A DNA stretch of 19,702 nucleotides from Endomicrobiales bacterium. Its GTDB lineage: Bacteria; Elusimicrobiota; Endomicrobiia; Endomicrobiales; JALOBY01. The notes beneath the pieces were generated by a model. It was not told the DNA's origin and made no database searches. It saw only the letters and a program-made list of their open reading frames with translations. Below are positions 1 to 7,758 of the stretch, one piece after another. Numbering within the stretch: the first letter of the stretch is position 1; each line of letters starts with the position of its first letter. The stretch covers positions 1 through 19,702 of the forward strand of contig JALOBY010000024.1 in NCBI GenBank assembly GCA_023228045.1, given 5' to 3'. The position numbers were made by a program, and so were the translations under genes.

Positions 1-36
1 TATAAAAAACAATGCATATTTTTTCCTTATCCGAGT

Positions 37-669
37 TTAACTATATTTAAAAATCATTGACTCTATGTTCATTGCGGTTTGGTTGCATTTATCTAAAGCG
101 CGCTCCATTTCTTCAATAATTTCCTTAAACTTAATTACATCTAAGGGGTCTTTGCCACCCTTAAATAGTGAAGCAAGAATATCGTGATAAATTCTATCTC
201 CTTCTTCTTCGTAATTTTTTATGTTGCGGCAAACATCAAGCATTTTTCTATTTAGCTTTTCACCAGAAAGTGAGCGGGCGGCATTCGCGGTTTCTTTGCA
301 TGCCAAAGTTAGATTTTTTGTAAATTCAATTATGTTCTGCGGCATTTCAATAACATTGTAAAGTGATATACGCCGGGCGGCTGCATCCATAAAATCAATT
401 ATGTCATCTACATCGGAAATCAAAGCATGAATATCTTCACGGTCATAATTTACAATAAAAGTATTTTCCAACCAATTCATTGTTTCATGGGTTATTTGGT
501 CAGCAAAATGCTCAATATCTTTCATTCTTTTAACCCAATCTTCTACACCAGCTTTATCAAACGAATTTATAAAAGTTGAAAACTCTAAAGCTGCGCGGTC
601 TATGGCATCGGCATAGCGAAACATAAATTTATGGAATTCAGTTTCCCGACAAAAAAATTTCTTAAACAT
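37..669 (-). CDS. DUF47 / PhoU-like putative phosphate transport regulator
   Basis: The 210-residue all-helical protein has the DUF47 (TIGR00153, PhoU-related) pattern: an early segment with ExxAD (about residues 53-57, HFADQIT), the central NYDREDIHALISDVDDIIDFMD stretch near residues 74-94, and a C-terminal EEEGD segment near 154-158. These acidic clusters correspond to the metal-binding E/DxxxD motifs of PhoU-like three-helix bundles. The length is normal for the family. DUF47 proteins usually sit beside a Pit-type low-affinity phosphate transporter and are thought to modulate it. Such a partner would lie downstream, beyond the left edge of the window, so it cannot be confirmed. The ATG is preceded by a G-rich ribosome site (GGGGGTG) a few bases upstream. 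The 103-base gap to guaA shows no clear terminator. The family assignment is firm; the physiological role is inferred. Confidence 0.85.
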   Translation of the reverse strand: MFKKFFCRETEFHKFMFRYADAIDRAALEFSTFINSFDKAGVEDWVKRMKDIEHFADQITHETMNWLENTFIVNYDREDIHALISDVDDIIDFMDAAARRISLYNVIEMPQNIIEFTKNLTLACKETANAARSLSGEKLNRKMLDVCRNIKNYEEEGDRIYHDILASLFKGGKDPLDVIKFKEIIEEMERALDKCNQTAMNIESMIFKYS

Positions 670-772
670 AACACCCCCATCCCGTTTTATTTTATTTAAT
701 TATTAACAAAACCATTTATTTTTTGGATTACTGGCTACTTAAAAATTGACCCACACCCATCAACGATTCAGT

Positions 773-2299
773 TTACTCCCACTCAATGGTTGAGGGTGGT
801 TTTTGCGATATATCATACACAACACGGTTAACCCCACGCACTTCATTTATTATTCGGCTAGACATTTTACCAAGAACATCGTAGGGTAATTTTGCCCAGT
901 CGGCGGTCATGGCATCGGTTGACTCCACAATGCGAAGGGCAATTACATTTTCATAAGTGCGGCTATCACCCATTACGCCAACCGTTTTAACCGGCAGTAT
1001 TACGGCAAATGACTGCCAGACCTTTTCATACATACCTGCTGCTCTAATTTCTTCTTCTACAATAACATCTGCTTTTCTAAGAATATCTAACCGCTCTTTT
1101 GTAACATCCCCAAGCACCCTTATGGCAAGCCCTGGCCCTGGAAATGGCTGACGATTAATTATCTCTTCTGGAATTTTCAACTCTCTGCCAAGTTGTCGCA
1201 CTTCATCTTTAAATAAAAACTTAAGCGGCTCTACCAGTTTTAACTTCATATTTTCTGGTAACCCGCCAACATTGTGGTGTGATTTAATAACGGCAGAAGG
1301 TCCTTTTACAGAAACACTTTCAATAACATCTGGGTAAAGCGTGCCCTGCACAAGGAAATCAATATTTTTTATTTTTTTTGCTTCATCGTCAAATACCGCA
1401 ATAAACTCATGACCTATAATTTTCCGTTTCTTTTCAGGATCAATTACACCGCTAAGTTTTGTAAGAAATCTTTCGCTTGCATCAACTATGTGCATATTTT
1501 TACCAAACATTTTACCAAAAATTTTTCTCACCCGTTCCTTCTCACCTGAGCGCAAAACACCATTATCAACAAAAACACAAGTTAGTTGTTTGCCTATAGC
1601 TTTATGAATAAGAACTGACGCGACGGAAGAATCAACTCCACCGCTAAGCGCGCAAAGAACCTTTCCAGAACCAACTTGATTTTTAATTCTTTTAATCTCT
1701 TCTGAAATGAAGGATTGCATATTCCAATTGGCTTTTGTGCCGCAAACATTAAATACAAAATTTTTAATTAGATCTTTGCCCTGTGGGGTATGATTTACTT
1801 CGGGGTGAAACTGTACGCCGTAAATACACTTTTTAATATCAGCAATAGCGGCATATGGTGAATTAGATGTGTGAGCAATTTTTTCAAAGCCAGGCGGCAT
1901 CTTTGATAAGCTATCGCCGTGGCTCATCCAAACAGTGGTATCTTTTATACCTGCGAAAAGTTTTTCTGCTTTAGATAGTTCAAGTTTTGCAAGGCCATAC
2001 TCACGATGTGTTGACTTTTTTACCTTGCCGCCAAAGTGCTCAGCAATTAACTGCATACCGTAACAAACCCCTAAAATTGGCACACCAAGCTCCCAAACCT
2101 TTTGGTCTGGCCATGGGGCATTTTTTTCATAGACACTTGACGGGCCGCCGGAGAGAATAATACCAGTTATACCTTGCAAGGAACCAAATGTGTCAATAGG
2201 GCGATTGCCAGGTTGAATTTCGCAGTAAACCTTCATTTCCCTAATACGCCGCGCAATTAACTGTGTATACTGCGAACCAAAATCAAGAATGAGAATCAT
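773..2299 (-). CDS. guaA: GMP synthase (glutamine-hydrolysing)
   Basis: This enzyme converts XMP to GMP using glutamine and ATP, the last step of de novo guanine nucleotide synthesis. The 508-residue protein has the full architecture. An N-terminal class I glutamine amidotransferase (about 1-190) has nucleophile Cys79 in GVCYGMQ and the His165/Glu167 pair in FHPE. An ATP-pyrophosphatase domain follows, with the P-loop SGGVDSS at 219-225. The C-terminal dimerisation domain contains PFPGPGLAIRVLG and ends with the conserved KPPSTIEWE. No catalytic residue is missing. The start is supported by AAGGGG about ten bases upstream. It follows guaB3 in the same direction, so IMP to XMP to GMP is encoded in order, but the 245-base gap between them is largely filled by a palindromic element. 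Confidence 0.97.
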   Translation of the reverse strand: MILILDFGSQYTQLIARRIREMKVYCEIQPGNRPIDTFGSLQGITGIILSGGPSSVYEKNAPWPDQKVWELGVPILGVCYGMQLIAEHFGGKVKKSTHREYGLAKLELSKAEKLFAGIKDTTVWMSHGDSLSKMPPGFEKIAHTSNSPYAAIADIKKCIYGVQFHPEVNHTPQGKDLIKNFVFNVCGTKANWNMQSFISEEIKRIKNQVGSGKVLCALSGGVDSSVASVLIHKAIGKQLTCVFVDNGVLRSGEKERVRKIFGKMFGKNMHIVDASERFLTKLSGVIDPEKKRKIIGHEFIAVFDDEAKKIKNIDFLVQGTLYPDVIESVSVKGPSAVIKSHHNVGGLPENMKLKLVEPLKFLFKDEVRQLGRELKIPEEIINRQPFPGPGLAIRVLGDVTKERLDILRKADVIVEEEIRAAGMYEKVWQSFAVILPVKTVGVMGDSRTYENVIALRIVESTDAMTADWAKLPYDVLGKMSSRIINEVRGVNRVVYDISQKPPSTIEWE

Positions 2300-2383
2300 T
2301 GCATTTGCCCCTTATTCTCTCAACTAAATATGGCAATTTTAATTATTCTTATACTAAACAATCATTGACTTTTATCATATTCC

Positions 2384-2554
2384 GAGGTTGTCTTGGCGAC
2401 CTCAGTTGCGTAACGAGTAAGCATATTTTTGAGCGAACCGCGAAAGCTGAGCCCCGATGCGTAGCATCGCTACGTGAGGCAAAGCTGACAAAGGTGCAGC
2501 CAAAAAGCTGCTTACGCAGTGCAAATGAGGTTGGCAAGCCAACCTCATTTGCAC
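2384..2554. repeat. Long palindromic repeat-like element abutting guaB3 stop
   Basis: A roughly 165-base stretch in the guaB3-guaA gap is an imperfect inverted repeat over most of its length. Its left end carries the small hairpin GAGGTTG/CGACCTC (2384-2403). The right end read on the opposite strand begins the same way (gaggttggcttgcc) and continues with similar sequence, including a shared GTAAGCA/GTAAGCAG stretch. The middle holds CGTAGC/GCTACG around position 2466. The right end is a perfect 17-base stem with an AA loop at 2519-2554 (arm GTGCAAATGAGGTTGGC), which includes the last two codons and the TGA of guaB3. It has no T-tract, so it is not a classical terminator. It resembles a MITE- or REP-like insertion; copy number in the genome is unknown. 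Confidence 0.6.
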
Positions 2555-3705
2555 ATACCTATTTTTTGAGCTTTCTGAAAAAGTTTACCTTCGTGTTTTA
2601 TATCAGGTGCAATTATCAGCTCTGCCATTTGGAACTCTTTTAAATTCTGCGCGCCAACCGTACCCATACAAGTCTTTAAAGCGCCAACAAGGTTTTGAGT
2701 CCCGTCATCTAAACGGGCGGGACCGTAAAGTATATCTTCTAAAGACCCTGTTACCCCAACGCGTATTCTTGTGCCACGCGGCAAGTTGTGGTGCGATGTT
2801 GCCATACCCCAATGAAAACCACGGCCTGGTGCTTCCTGCGTTCTTGCAAAAGCTGAACCAACCATTACCGCATCGGCGCCGGAAACAAACGCTTTGCAAA
2901 TATCTCCACCTGATGTCATACCACCGTCGGTAATTATGGCAACATATTTGCCTGTTTTTTTAAAGAAATGATCTCTTGCGGCGGCACAGTCAATTGTAGC
3001 AGTTACCTGCGGGACACCAATGCCAAGCACCCCTCTAGATGTGCACGCGGCACCGGGCCCAACACCTATTAACAAAGCCGAGGCGCCTGTTTCCATAAGC
3101 TCAAGTGCTGCCTGATACGTAACAACATTTCCCACAATAACCGGTATTTTCATATCTTTACAAATCTTTACAAAATCAACCGACTTATACTGTGTTGAAA
3201 TATGTTTTGCAGTTGATACTGTTGATTGAATTACAAACAAGTCAACACCAGCTTGAGCTGCCAACTTACTAAACTTTTCGGCATTCGCCGGAATACAAGA
3301 AACAGCCGCTGGTACACCGCCGGCCTTTATTTCTTTTACTCTTTGAGCAATAAGATGTTCTTTTATTGGTTCTTTGTACACACTCTGCACAAGTTCTGTT
3401 GCCTCTTCTGGCGAAGCCAATGCAATTCGCTCTAAAATTTCGGCTGGGTTTTCGTAACGGGTTTGCACACCATTCAAATTCAATACTGCCAAACCGCCGG
3501 CCTTACCCATAGCTATTGCAAACTTTACATCAACAACTCCATCCATTGCACTTGCTATAAAAGGTATTTCTAATTTTACACTGCCTATGTTTGTGACAAT
3601 ATTTACCTCTTCGGGATTCATGGTTACATTGCCGGGAACAATTGCAACTTCATCAAAACCATACGCTCTGCGCGCTTCTCTGTCTCTGCCAATAAAAAAA
3701 CCCAT
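2545..3705 (-). CDS. guaB3: GuaB3-family IMP dehydrogenase
   Basis: IMP dehydrogenase oxidises IMP to XMP with NAD, the committed step to guanine nucleotides. This 386-residue protein lacks the paired CBS domains of classical GuaB and matches the GuaB3 subfamily known from actinobacteria and cyanobacteria. Matching segments are RRAYGFDEVAIVPG near the N-terminus, IASAMDGVVD (50-59), the loop GVGPGAACTSRGVLGIGVPQ with candidate catalytic Cys221, ADAVMVGSAFAR, APGRGFHWGMAT, PRGTRIRVG, and the C-terminal KLFQKAQKIGMCK. The conserved C-terminus shows the protein is complete even though its stop lies inside a hairpin. The start is decided by a strong GGAGGGG five bases upstream of the ATG. It lies 20 bases after dcd, so the two are probably co-transcribed. 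Subfamily recognition is firm; activity has been shown for only a few members. Confidence 0.92.
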   Translation of the reverse strand: MGFFIGRDREARRAYGFDEVAIVPGNVTMNPEEVNIVTNIGSVKLEIPFIASAMDGVVDVKFAIAMGKAGGLAVLNLNGVQTRYENPAEILERIALASPEEATELVQSVYKEPIKEHLIAQRVKEIKAGGVPAAVSCIPANAEKFSKLAAQAGVDLFVIQSTVSTAKHISTQYKSVDFVKICKDMKIPVIVGNVVTYQAALELMETGASALLIGVGPGAACTSRGVLGIGVPQVTATIDCAAARDHFFKKTGKYVAIITDGGMTSGGDICKAFVSGADAVMVGSAFARTQEAPGRGFHWGMATSHHNLPRGTRIRVGVTGSLEDILYGPARLDDGTQNLVGALKTCMGTVGAQNLKEFQMAELIIAPDIKHEGKLFQKAQKIGMCK

Positions 3706-3725
3706 TTTCCCCTCCGTAATTTTTA

Positions 3726-4280
3726 TTATATTTTAGAATGTGTAATATTTTTTTGTGCCTGGTATTTACCCTTTTTATCTGCGTAAGAAACCGAACATAT
3801 TTCACTTGCATGCAAAAATAAAACCTGCGCAATACCCTCGTTTGCATAAACCTTAACCGGTGATGGCGATGTATTTACAATACTAATAGTTACAAAACCC
3901 TCCCACTCAGGCTCAAAAGGCGTCACATTTACAAAAACACCGCAACGCGCATAGGTTGACTTGCCAAAACATATTGTTAAAATATCACGAGGAATGCGAA
4001 AGTACTCAACACTCTGGGCTAGCGCATAGGAGTTCGGCTCAAGCAAAATGAAGTTATCGGTTTTAATTTCTTTAAAGTTGGCGCTTGAACTATCTTTTGG
4101 GTCAATTACAGCATCTTTTGATATAGGCTGATATACTTTAAAATTTGTGCCAACACGCATATCGTAGCCATAAGAAGATACTCCAAAAGATATTCCCCTT
4201 TTTACCTGTTCTTGGGAAAATGGCTCTATCATTTTATTTTCTAAAGCCATTTTTATTATCCAGCTATCAGGCATTACCAT
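3726..4280 (-). CDS. dcd: dCTP deaminase family protein (Glu-to-Ser at catalytic position)
   Basis: The family deaminates dCTP to dUTP, feeding dTMP synthesis. The 184-residue sequence follows the proteobacterial-type Dcd closely: MIEPF, SSYGYDMR (36-42), FGKSTYARCG (105-114, with the nucleotide-binding Ser108 and Arg112), NVTPFEPEWEG (118-128), YANEGIAQVLF, and the C-terminal GKYQAQ. One key position differs. Where family members read (V/I)T(I/L)E, aligned without gaps to E. coli Glu138, this protein reads VTIS, with Ser133 encoded by AGT. That Glu is the general base for deamination, so activity may be lost or shifted, for example to triphosphate hydrolysis only. The ATG has AAGGAT upstream; a second ATG two codons in is possible. 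It sits 20 bases upstream of guaB3. Confidence 0.88.
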   Translation of the reverse strand: MVMPDSWIIKMALENKMIEPFSQEQVKRGISFGVSSYGYDMRVGTNFKVYQPISKDAVIDPKDSSSANFKEIKTDNFILLEPNSYALAQSVEYFRIPRDILTICFGKSTYARCGVFVNVTPFEPEWEGFVTISIVNTSPSPVKVYANEGIAQVLFLHASEICSVSYADKKGKYQAQKNITHSKI

Positions 4281-4334
4281 TAAAAGCTATCCTTTTATTA
4301 CAAAATGCATCGAGTTAAATGAATCTCCGTCCAG

Positions 4335-4350
4335 TCCCGCCTTGGCGGGA
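4335..4350. repeat. Short GC-rich hairpin
   Basis: A perfect 7-base stem TCCCGCC/GGCGGGA with a TT loop stands out in AT-rich DNA. A similar CCCCGCC/GGCGGGG hairpin precedes the oxidoreductase gene at 18044-18060, so both may belong to one class of small dispersed hairpins. No T-tract follows on either strand. Confidence 0.5.
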
Positions 4351-4379
4351 GGCGGTATCAGCGGTTCTAATTCTTTCTT

Positions 4380-4417
4380 CCTCTCCCTTGATGGGAGAGG
4401 ACTGAGGTGAGGGTGAG
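4380..4417. repeat. Dispersed hairpin repeat, copy 1
   Basis: CCTCTCCC, a five-base loop, then GGGAGAGG, followed by ACTGAGGTGAGGGTGAG. The same core and flank recur at 12336-12391 (GGGAGAGG-ATTGAGGTGAGGG), 8 kb away in an unrelated intergenic gap. This makes it a dispersed repeat rather than a gene-specific terminator. Intergenic repeats of this CCCTCACC/CCTCTCCC style are seen in many bacterial genomes. Confidence 0.7.
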
Positions 4418-4441
4418 TTTGCGAATACAGCTTTTATTCAG

Positions 4442-4510
4442 CCCCCTCATCCTAACCTTCTTCCCCAGACTTCACGGGGTCCAGAGACTTACCCACCAAG
4501 GGGAGAAGGA
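4442..4510. repeat. Dispersed hairpin repeat, diverged copy 2
   Basis: CCCCCTCATCCTAACCTTC opens this copy, and GGGGAGAAGG (4500-4509) closes it. The outer arms CCTTCTtCCCC/GGGGAGAAGG pair, with a second inner pairing CCCC/GGGG at 4463-4479. In reverse complement it reads like the copy at 4380 with diverged bases and an extra insert of about 30 bases between the arms. It lies only 25 bases from copy 1. Confidence 0.5.
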
Positions 4511-4652
4511 ACTATTTGGTAACCACCCCGCAACCAGAGCGGAATTATCAAGTTAAATAATTTAAAGTATTAGATTATCAAAAACTTTCTTTAACATCAA
4601 CTAATTTATTGTCTGTATTTAGTTATTAAAAACCGCTTTTAACTTTTTAAAA

Positions 4653-6962
4653 CTACCAGCACTTTGAGTAACCACAGGCATGGCAAACAACACAACCCTC
4701 TCCAAACTCAAGCATCTCACCACATTCAGGGCACTCAGGGCATGAGCCAATACTGTTCTTTCTTGTTCCTGTTTTATTGTTGCTTTCCGAGTGTGAAGCC
4801 TGCACAACTGAATCAGTTGGTTGTGCTGCAACATCTCCGCTAAATAAGTTTGGAGTAAGCTTTTCTTTTTTGTAGGTTTCAAGTGCTTTTGCAACAGCAT
4901 CAGCACAAGAGAGCACCGCTCCACCCTCAGTCATTACGGGGGCTGGACAACGAATACTTTTTAGCTGAGAAATGACCTCGTCCATATTTACGCCAAGGCG
5001 CAAATTCAAAGAAACAAGACGGCTTAACGCTTCTGTTTGAGAGTTTAAACAACCACCCGACTTTCCAAGCGCGGTAAATATCTCGCAAGGGCCGCTGGCA
5101 TCTTCATTTATAGTTACATACATTTTACCACAGCCAGTTTGCATTCTTAATGTAAAACCATGGGTTACTTTTGGCCGCTCACGAGGGCGGCGCTCAAGGA
5201 ATTCATTTGATTTATCGTGATTTTCACTCTTTGCAAGGTTTAGAACCTGCGCATCACGGCTACCGTCACGATAAACAGTTACACCCTTGCAGCCAAGTTT
5301 ATATGCAAGCATATAAACTTCTGCCACATCTTCCTTTGTTGCTGAATGTGAAAAATTAACGGTTTTTGATACCGCGTTGTCGGTGTGTTTTTGAAACGCT
5401 GCCTGCATTTTTACATGATCTTCAGGTGATATGTCATGCGAGGTTGTAAAAACCTTACGCACACTTTCTGGAATTTCGTTAAAATCTTTAATGCTGCCTT
5501 TTTCTGAAATTTTGTTTATTAATTCTATTGAGTAAAAACCCATTTCTTTGGCAACCTTTTCAAAGTATGGGTTTACTTCAAATAACTCGTTGTTGTCAAG
5601 CACATTGGCGCGCTTATAAACAATTGCGAATATTGGCTCAACACCGCCGGATGCATTGGCGATTATGCCTATTGTTCCTGTTGGCGCAAGGGTGGTAAGT
5701 GTAGCGTTACGGCGCGCTACTTTTCCTGCAAAAATACTTTTTTCGTAATTTGGAAAGTTACCGCGTTTTTGAGCCAATTTTTCTGAAGCGTCCTCGGCTT
5801 TTTTTTGTACAAAACCCATAAGCTTTTCACCCAAAGCAAAAGCTACTTTTGAGTTATATGGTATTCCAAGTTGTATTAACATATCGGCCCAGCCCATTAC
5901 TCCAAGGCCAATCTTTCTATTTGAGCGGGTCATTTCATCTATGCGCTGTAATGGGAAGTTGTTCATATCTATAACATTGTCCAAAAAGTGCACGGCACTT
6001 ATTACTGTTTTGCCAAGCCGTTCCCAGTCAACCTCATTATTTTTTACAAAATGCGCAAGATTTATTGAACCCAAATTACACGATTCATATGGCAATAATG
6101 GCTGTTCACCGCATGGATTTGTTGATTCTATTGTGCCAATGGCAGGTGTTGGGTTGGCATCGTTCATTTTATCTATAAAAACTATGCCAGGTTCGCCGTT
6201 TTTCCATGCCTGTTCAACAATTTTCGCAAAAACATCTTTTGCAGAAAGTGTACCGGTCTTTTCACCTGAACGCGGGTTGTAAAGGCTGTAGTCAATTCCT
6301 GCATTAAGCGCTTGCATAAATTCTTCTGTTATGGCAACAGAGATATTGAAGTTATTTAGAGTTTTATCTTGATTTTTACATACTATAAAACTCATAATAT
6401 CTGGGTGATCAACACGCAAAATACCCATATTCGCACCACGACGCGTACCGCCTTGCTTTATAGCCTCGGTTGCAGCGTTAAAAACATACATAAATGAAAC
6501 CGGCCCGGAAGAAACACCGCGAGTGCTTTTCACAATATCACTTGATGGACGCAGGCGCGAAAACGAAAAACCCGTGCCACCTCCCGACTTATGAATAAGC
6601 GCTGTGTTTTTTAATGTTTCAAATATTGACTCCATAGAATCTTCAATTGGTAAAACAAAGCAGGCAGAAAGCTGTTGAAGCGCGCGGCCGGCATTCATAA
6701 GAGTTGGGGAGTTTGGCAAGAAGTCCATAGCCGACATAATTGCATAAAACTCTTTTGCTGTTTCTTCTGTATCGGCTTTTGTGTCGTAATTTTTATCTGC
6801 CTGAGAGATGTTTTGCGCAACACGCCAAAAGAGATCCTCGGGCTTTTCTGAAACATTACCGGTTAAATCTTTTTTAAGGTAGCGCTTTTGTAAAACTGTA
6901 AGCGCGTTTGGTGTAAGTACCGGCATTGCCGTTTGAGCCATTTCTTTCTTTAACAAAACCAT
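4653..6962 (-). CDS. nrdJ: Adenosylcobalamin-dependent ribonucleotide reductase (class II)
   Basis: This enzyme reduces ribonucleotides to deoxyribonucleotides, using a thiyl radical generated from coenzyme B12 and needing no oxygen or activase. The 769-residue protein shows the class II pattern: LPNSPTLMNAG, the first redox Cys101 in SACFVLP, SGGGTGFSFSRLR (126-138), and NPCGEQPLLPYESCNLGSINL with Cys284 (thiyl), Glu286 and the second redox Cys295. The 11-residue spacing between Cys284 and Cys295 is as in the T. maritima enzyme. APTGTIGIIAN follows. A TSCPD-type segment lies near 610-710, and the extreme C-terminus (741-769) is a Cys-rich zinc-ribbon (CPEC..C..C..C..C). The ATG is set by AGGAGG eight bases upstream. 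nrdR is the next gene upstream, 269 bases away in the same direction. Confidence 0.96.
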   Translation of the reverse strand: MVLLKKEMAQTAMPVLTPNALTVLQKRYLKKDLTGNVSEKPEDLFWRVAQNISQADKNYDTKADTEETAKEFYAIMSAMDFLPNSPTLMNAGRALQQLSACFVLPIEDSMESIFETLKNTALIHKSGGGTGFSFSRLRPSSDIVKSTRGVSSGPVSFMYVFNAATEAIKQGGTRRGANMGILRVDHPDIMSFIVCKNQDKTLNNFNISVAITEEFMQALNAGIDYSLYNPRSGEKTGTLSAKDVFAKIVEQAWKNGEPGIVFIDKMNDANPTPAIGTIESTNPCGEQPLLPYESCNLGSINLAHFVKNNEVDWERLGKTVISAVHFLDNVIDMNNFPLQRIDEMTRSNRKIGLGVMGWADMLIQLGIPYNSKVAFALGEKLMGFVQKKAEDASEKLAQKRGNFPNYEKSIFAGKVARRNATLTTLAPTGTIGIIANASGGVEPIFAIVYKRANVLDNNELFEVNPYFEKVAKEMGFYSIELINKISEKGSIKDFNEIPESVRKVFTTSHDISPEDHVKMQAAFQKHTDNAVSKTVNFSHSATKEDVAEVYMLAYKLGCKGVTVYRDGSRDAQVLNLAKSENHDKSNEFLERRPRERPKVTHGFTLRMQTGCGKMYVTINEDASGPCEIFTALGKSGGCLNSQTEALSRLVSLNLRLGVNMDEVISQLKSIRCPAPVMTEGGAVLSCADAVAKALETYKKEKLTPNLFSGDVAAQPTDSVVQASHSESNNKTGTRKNSIGSCPECPECGEMLEFGEGCVVCHACGYSKCW

Positions 6963-6987
6963 CTCTTCTGCCTCCTGCCTTTTCTTA

Positions 6988-7164
6988 GAAACTCTTAACC
7001 CGGATTTTGAAATAGGATTTGGAATTCGTCAAAAGATACGGGACATTTTTATCCGCAAAATCTTTGCCAATGGAATTACCATTATCTGCAATTTTTGCGT
7101 CAAAACCGCCTCCGTCTCTTTCGTCTCGATTCTTAAACCTATTGCAAAATGCGGGTTTAAAGTT
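6988..7164 (-). other. Start-less open frame between nrdR and nrdJ (possible relic)
   Basis: The nrdR-nrdJ gap contains 59 uninterrupted sense codons bounded by TAA/TAG upstream and TAA at 6985-6987. The encoded string looks protein-like (for example GGGFDAKIADNGNSIGKDF) but has no ATG or GTG start and no ribosome site. I do not recognise a family. It may be a gene or mobile-element relic, or chance. I found no NrdR box and no recognisable cobalamin riboswitch box in this gap. Confidence 0.25.
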
Positions 7165-7231
7165 CTATTATTTAAGCAACTAAAAAACTACCATTTTGTT
7201 TTTAATCAGAATGTAATAGATTTTTAATCAG

Positions 7232-7714
7232 CTATTTTCTCTTGTCTTTCTTTTTGTTTTTTGAGAACTCTTTACGGAGTTTTTTTAACTCAGCCATAAA
7301 AGTATCAATATCACCGAAGTTTTTATAAACAGATGCAAAACGAATGTATGCGACAGGGTCTAGCGAAAAAAGTTTTTGCATAACTTTTTCACCCAAAATG
7401 CGACTCGGAACTTCCATAACAAAGTCCTGTGCTTCATTTTCCACTTCAGTTACTATTTTTTCAATGGCATCCGACGATATTGGCCGTTTTTCACAGGCAC
7501 GCATCACACCCTCGCGCAACTTAGTCCGATTAAACTGCTCTCTGCGCTGGTCTGACTTTATTACCATTAATGAAACTTCTTCCAAGCGTTCATAGGTTGT
7601 AAAACGCTTCTTACAATCACCACAAGCGCGGCGACGACGCACCACTGAAGATTGATCAAGAGGGCGTGTATCAAGCACACGGTCATTAAAACTACTGCAA
7701 AATGGACAGCGCAT
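7232..7714 (-). CDS. nrdR: Transcriptional repressor NrdR
   Basis: NrdR binds ATP or dATP through an ATP-cone and represses ribonucleotide reductase genes. The 160-residue protein has the N-terminal zinc ribbon with Cys3/Cys6 (MRCPFC) and Cys31/Cys34 (CGDC), the DNA-contacting SSVVRRRRAC and RFTTYER, then an ATP-cone from about 49 to 139. The frame stays open 33 codons further up to an ATG at 7813. That extension is rejected: the family starts at MRCPFC, the upstream ATG overlaps a -35 element, and the extra codons cover two NrdR boxes. The ribosome site at the chosen ATG is weak (CAGAGA). Length and Lys/Arg-rich C-terminal tail are normal. nrdJ lies downstream on the same strand, so this is the local regulator of the reductase and probably autoregulates. 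Confidence 0.95.
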   Translation of the reverse strand: MRCPFCSSFNDRVLDTRPLDQSSVVRRRRACGDCKKRFTTYERLEEVSLMVIKSDQRREQFNRTKLREGVMRACEKRPISSDAIEKIVTEVENEAQDFVMEVPSRILGEKVMQKLFSLDPVAYIRFASVYKNFGDIDTFMAELKKLRKEFSKNKKKDKRK

Positions 7715-7758
7715 ATATTTTGGTTTCTCTGGGTTGAACAAAAGACAAGGAGCAGACA

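Larger units (their letters stand above)
4281..4652. other. nrdJ-dcd intergenic region with several hairpins
   Basis: This 372-base gap has no credible gene. From left to right it holds a short hairpin TCCCGCC-TT-GGCGGGA (4335-4350), two members of a dispersed hairpin repeat (4380-4417 and 4442-4510), a weak CCGC/GCGG pair near 4530, then about 110 bases of AT-rich sequence leading to the nrdJ stop. No T-tract terminator is evident for nrdJ, and no strong promoter for dcd was recognised. dcd could be read through from nrdJ or start from a promoter I cannot place. Confidence 0.6.

Noticed and set aside
2349..2537. ORF across the palindromic element
   Set aside because: Its translation follows the repeat structure and has no ribosome site or family resemblance; it is a by-product of the element.
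4619..4924. Minus-strand 101-residue ORF over the nrdJ 3' end
   Set aside because: It is an out-of-frame shadow of the conserved NrdJ C-terminal region.
6963..7231. Cobalamin riboswitch or NrdR boxes directly upstream of the B12-dependent nrdJ
   Set aside because: I looked for a B12-box-like segment and for ATATGTTGT-type palindromes and found neither in this gap.
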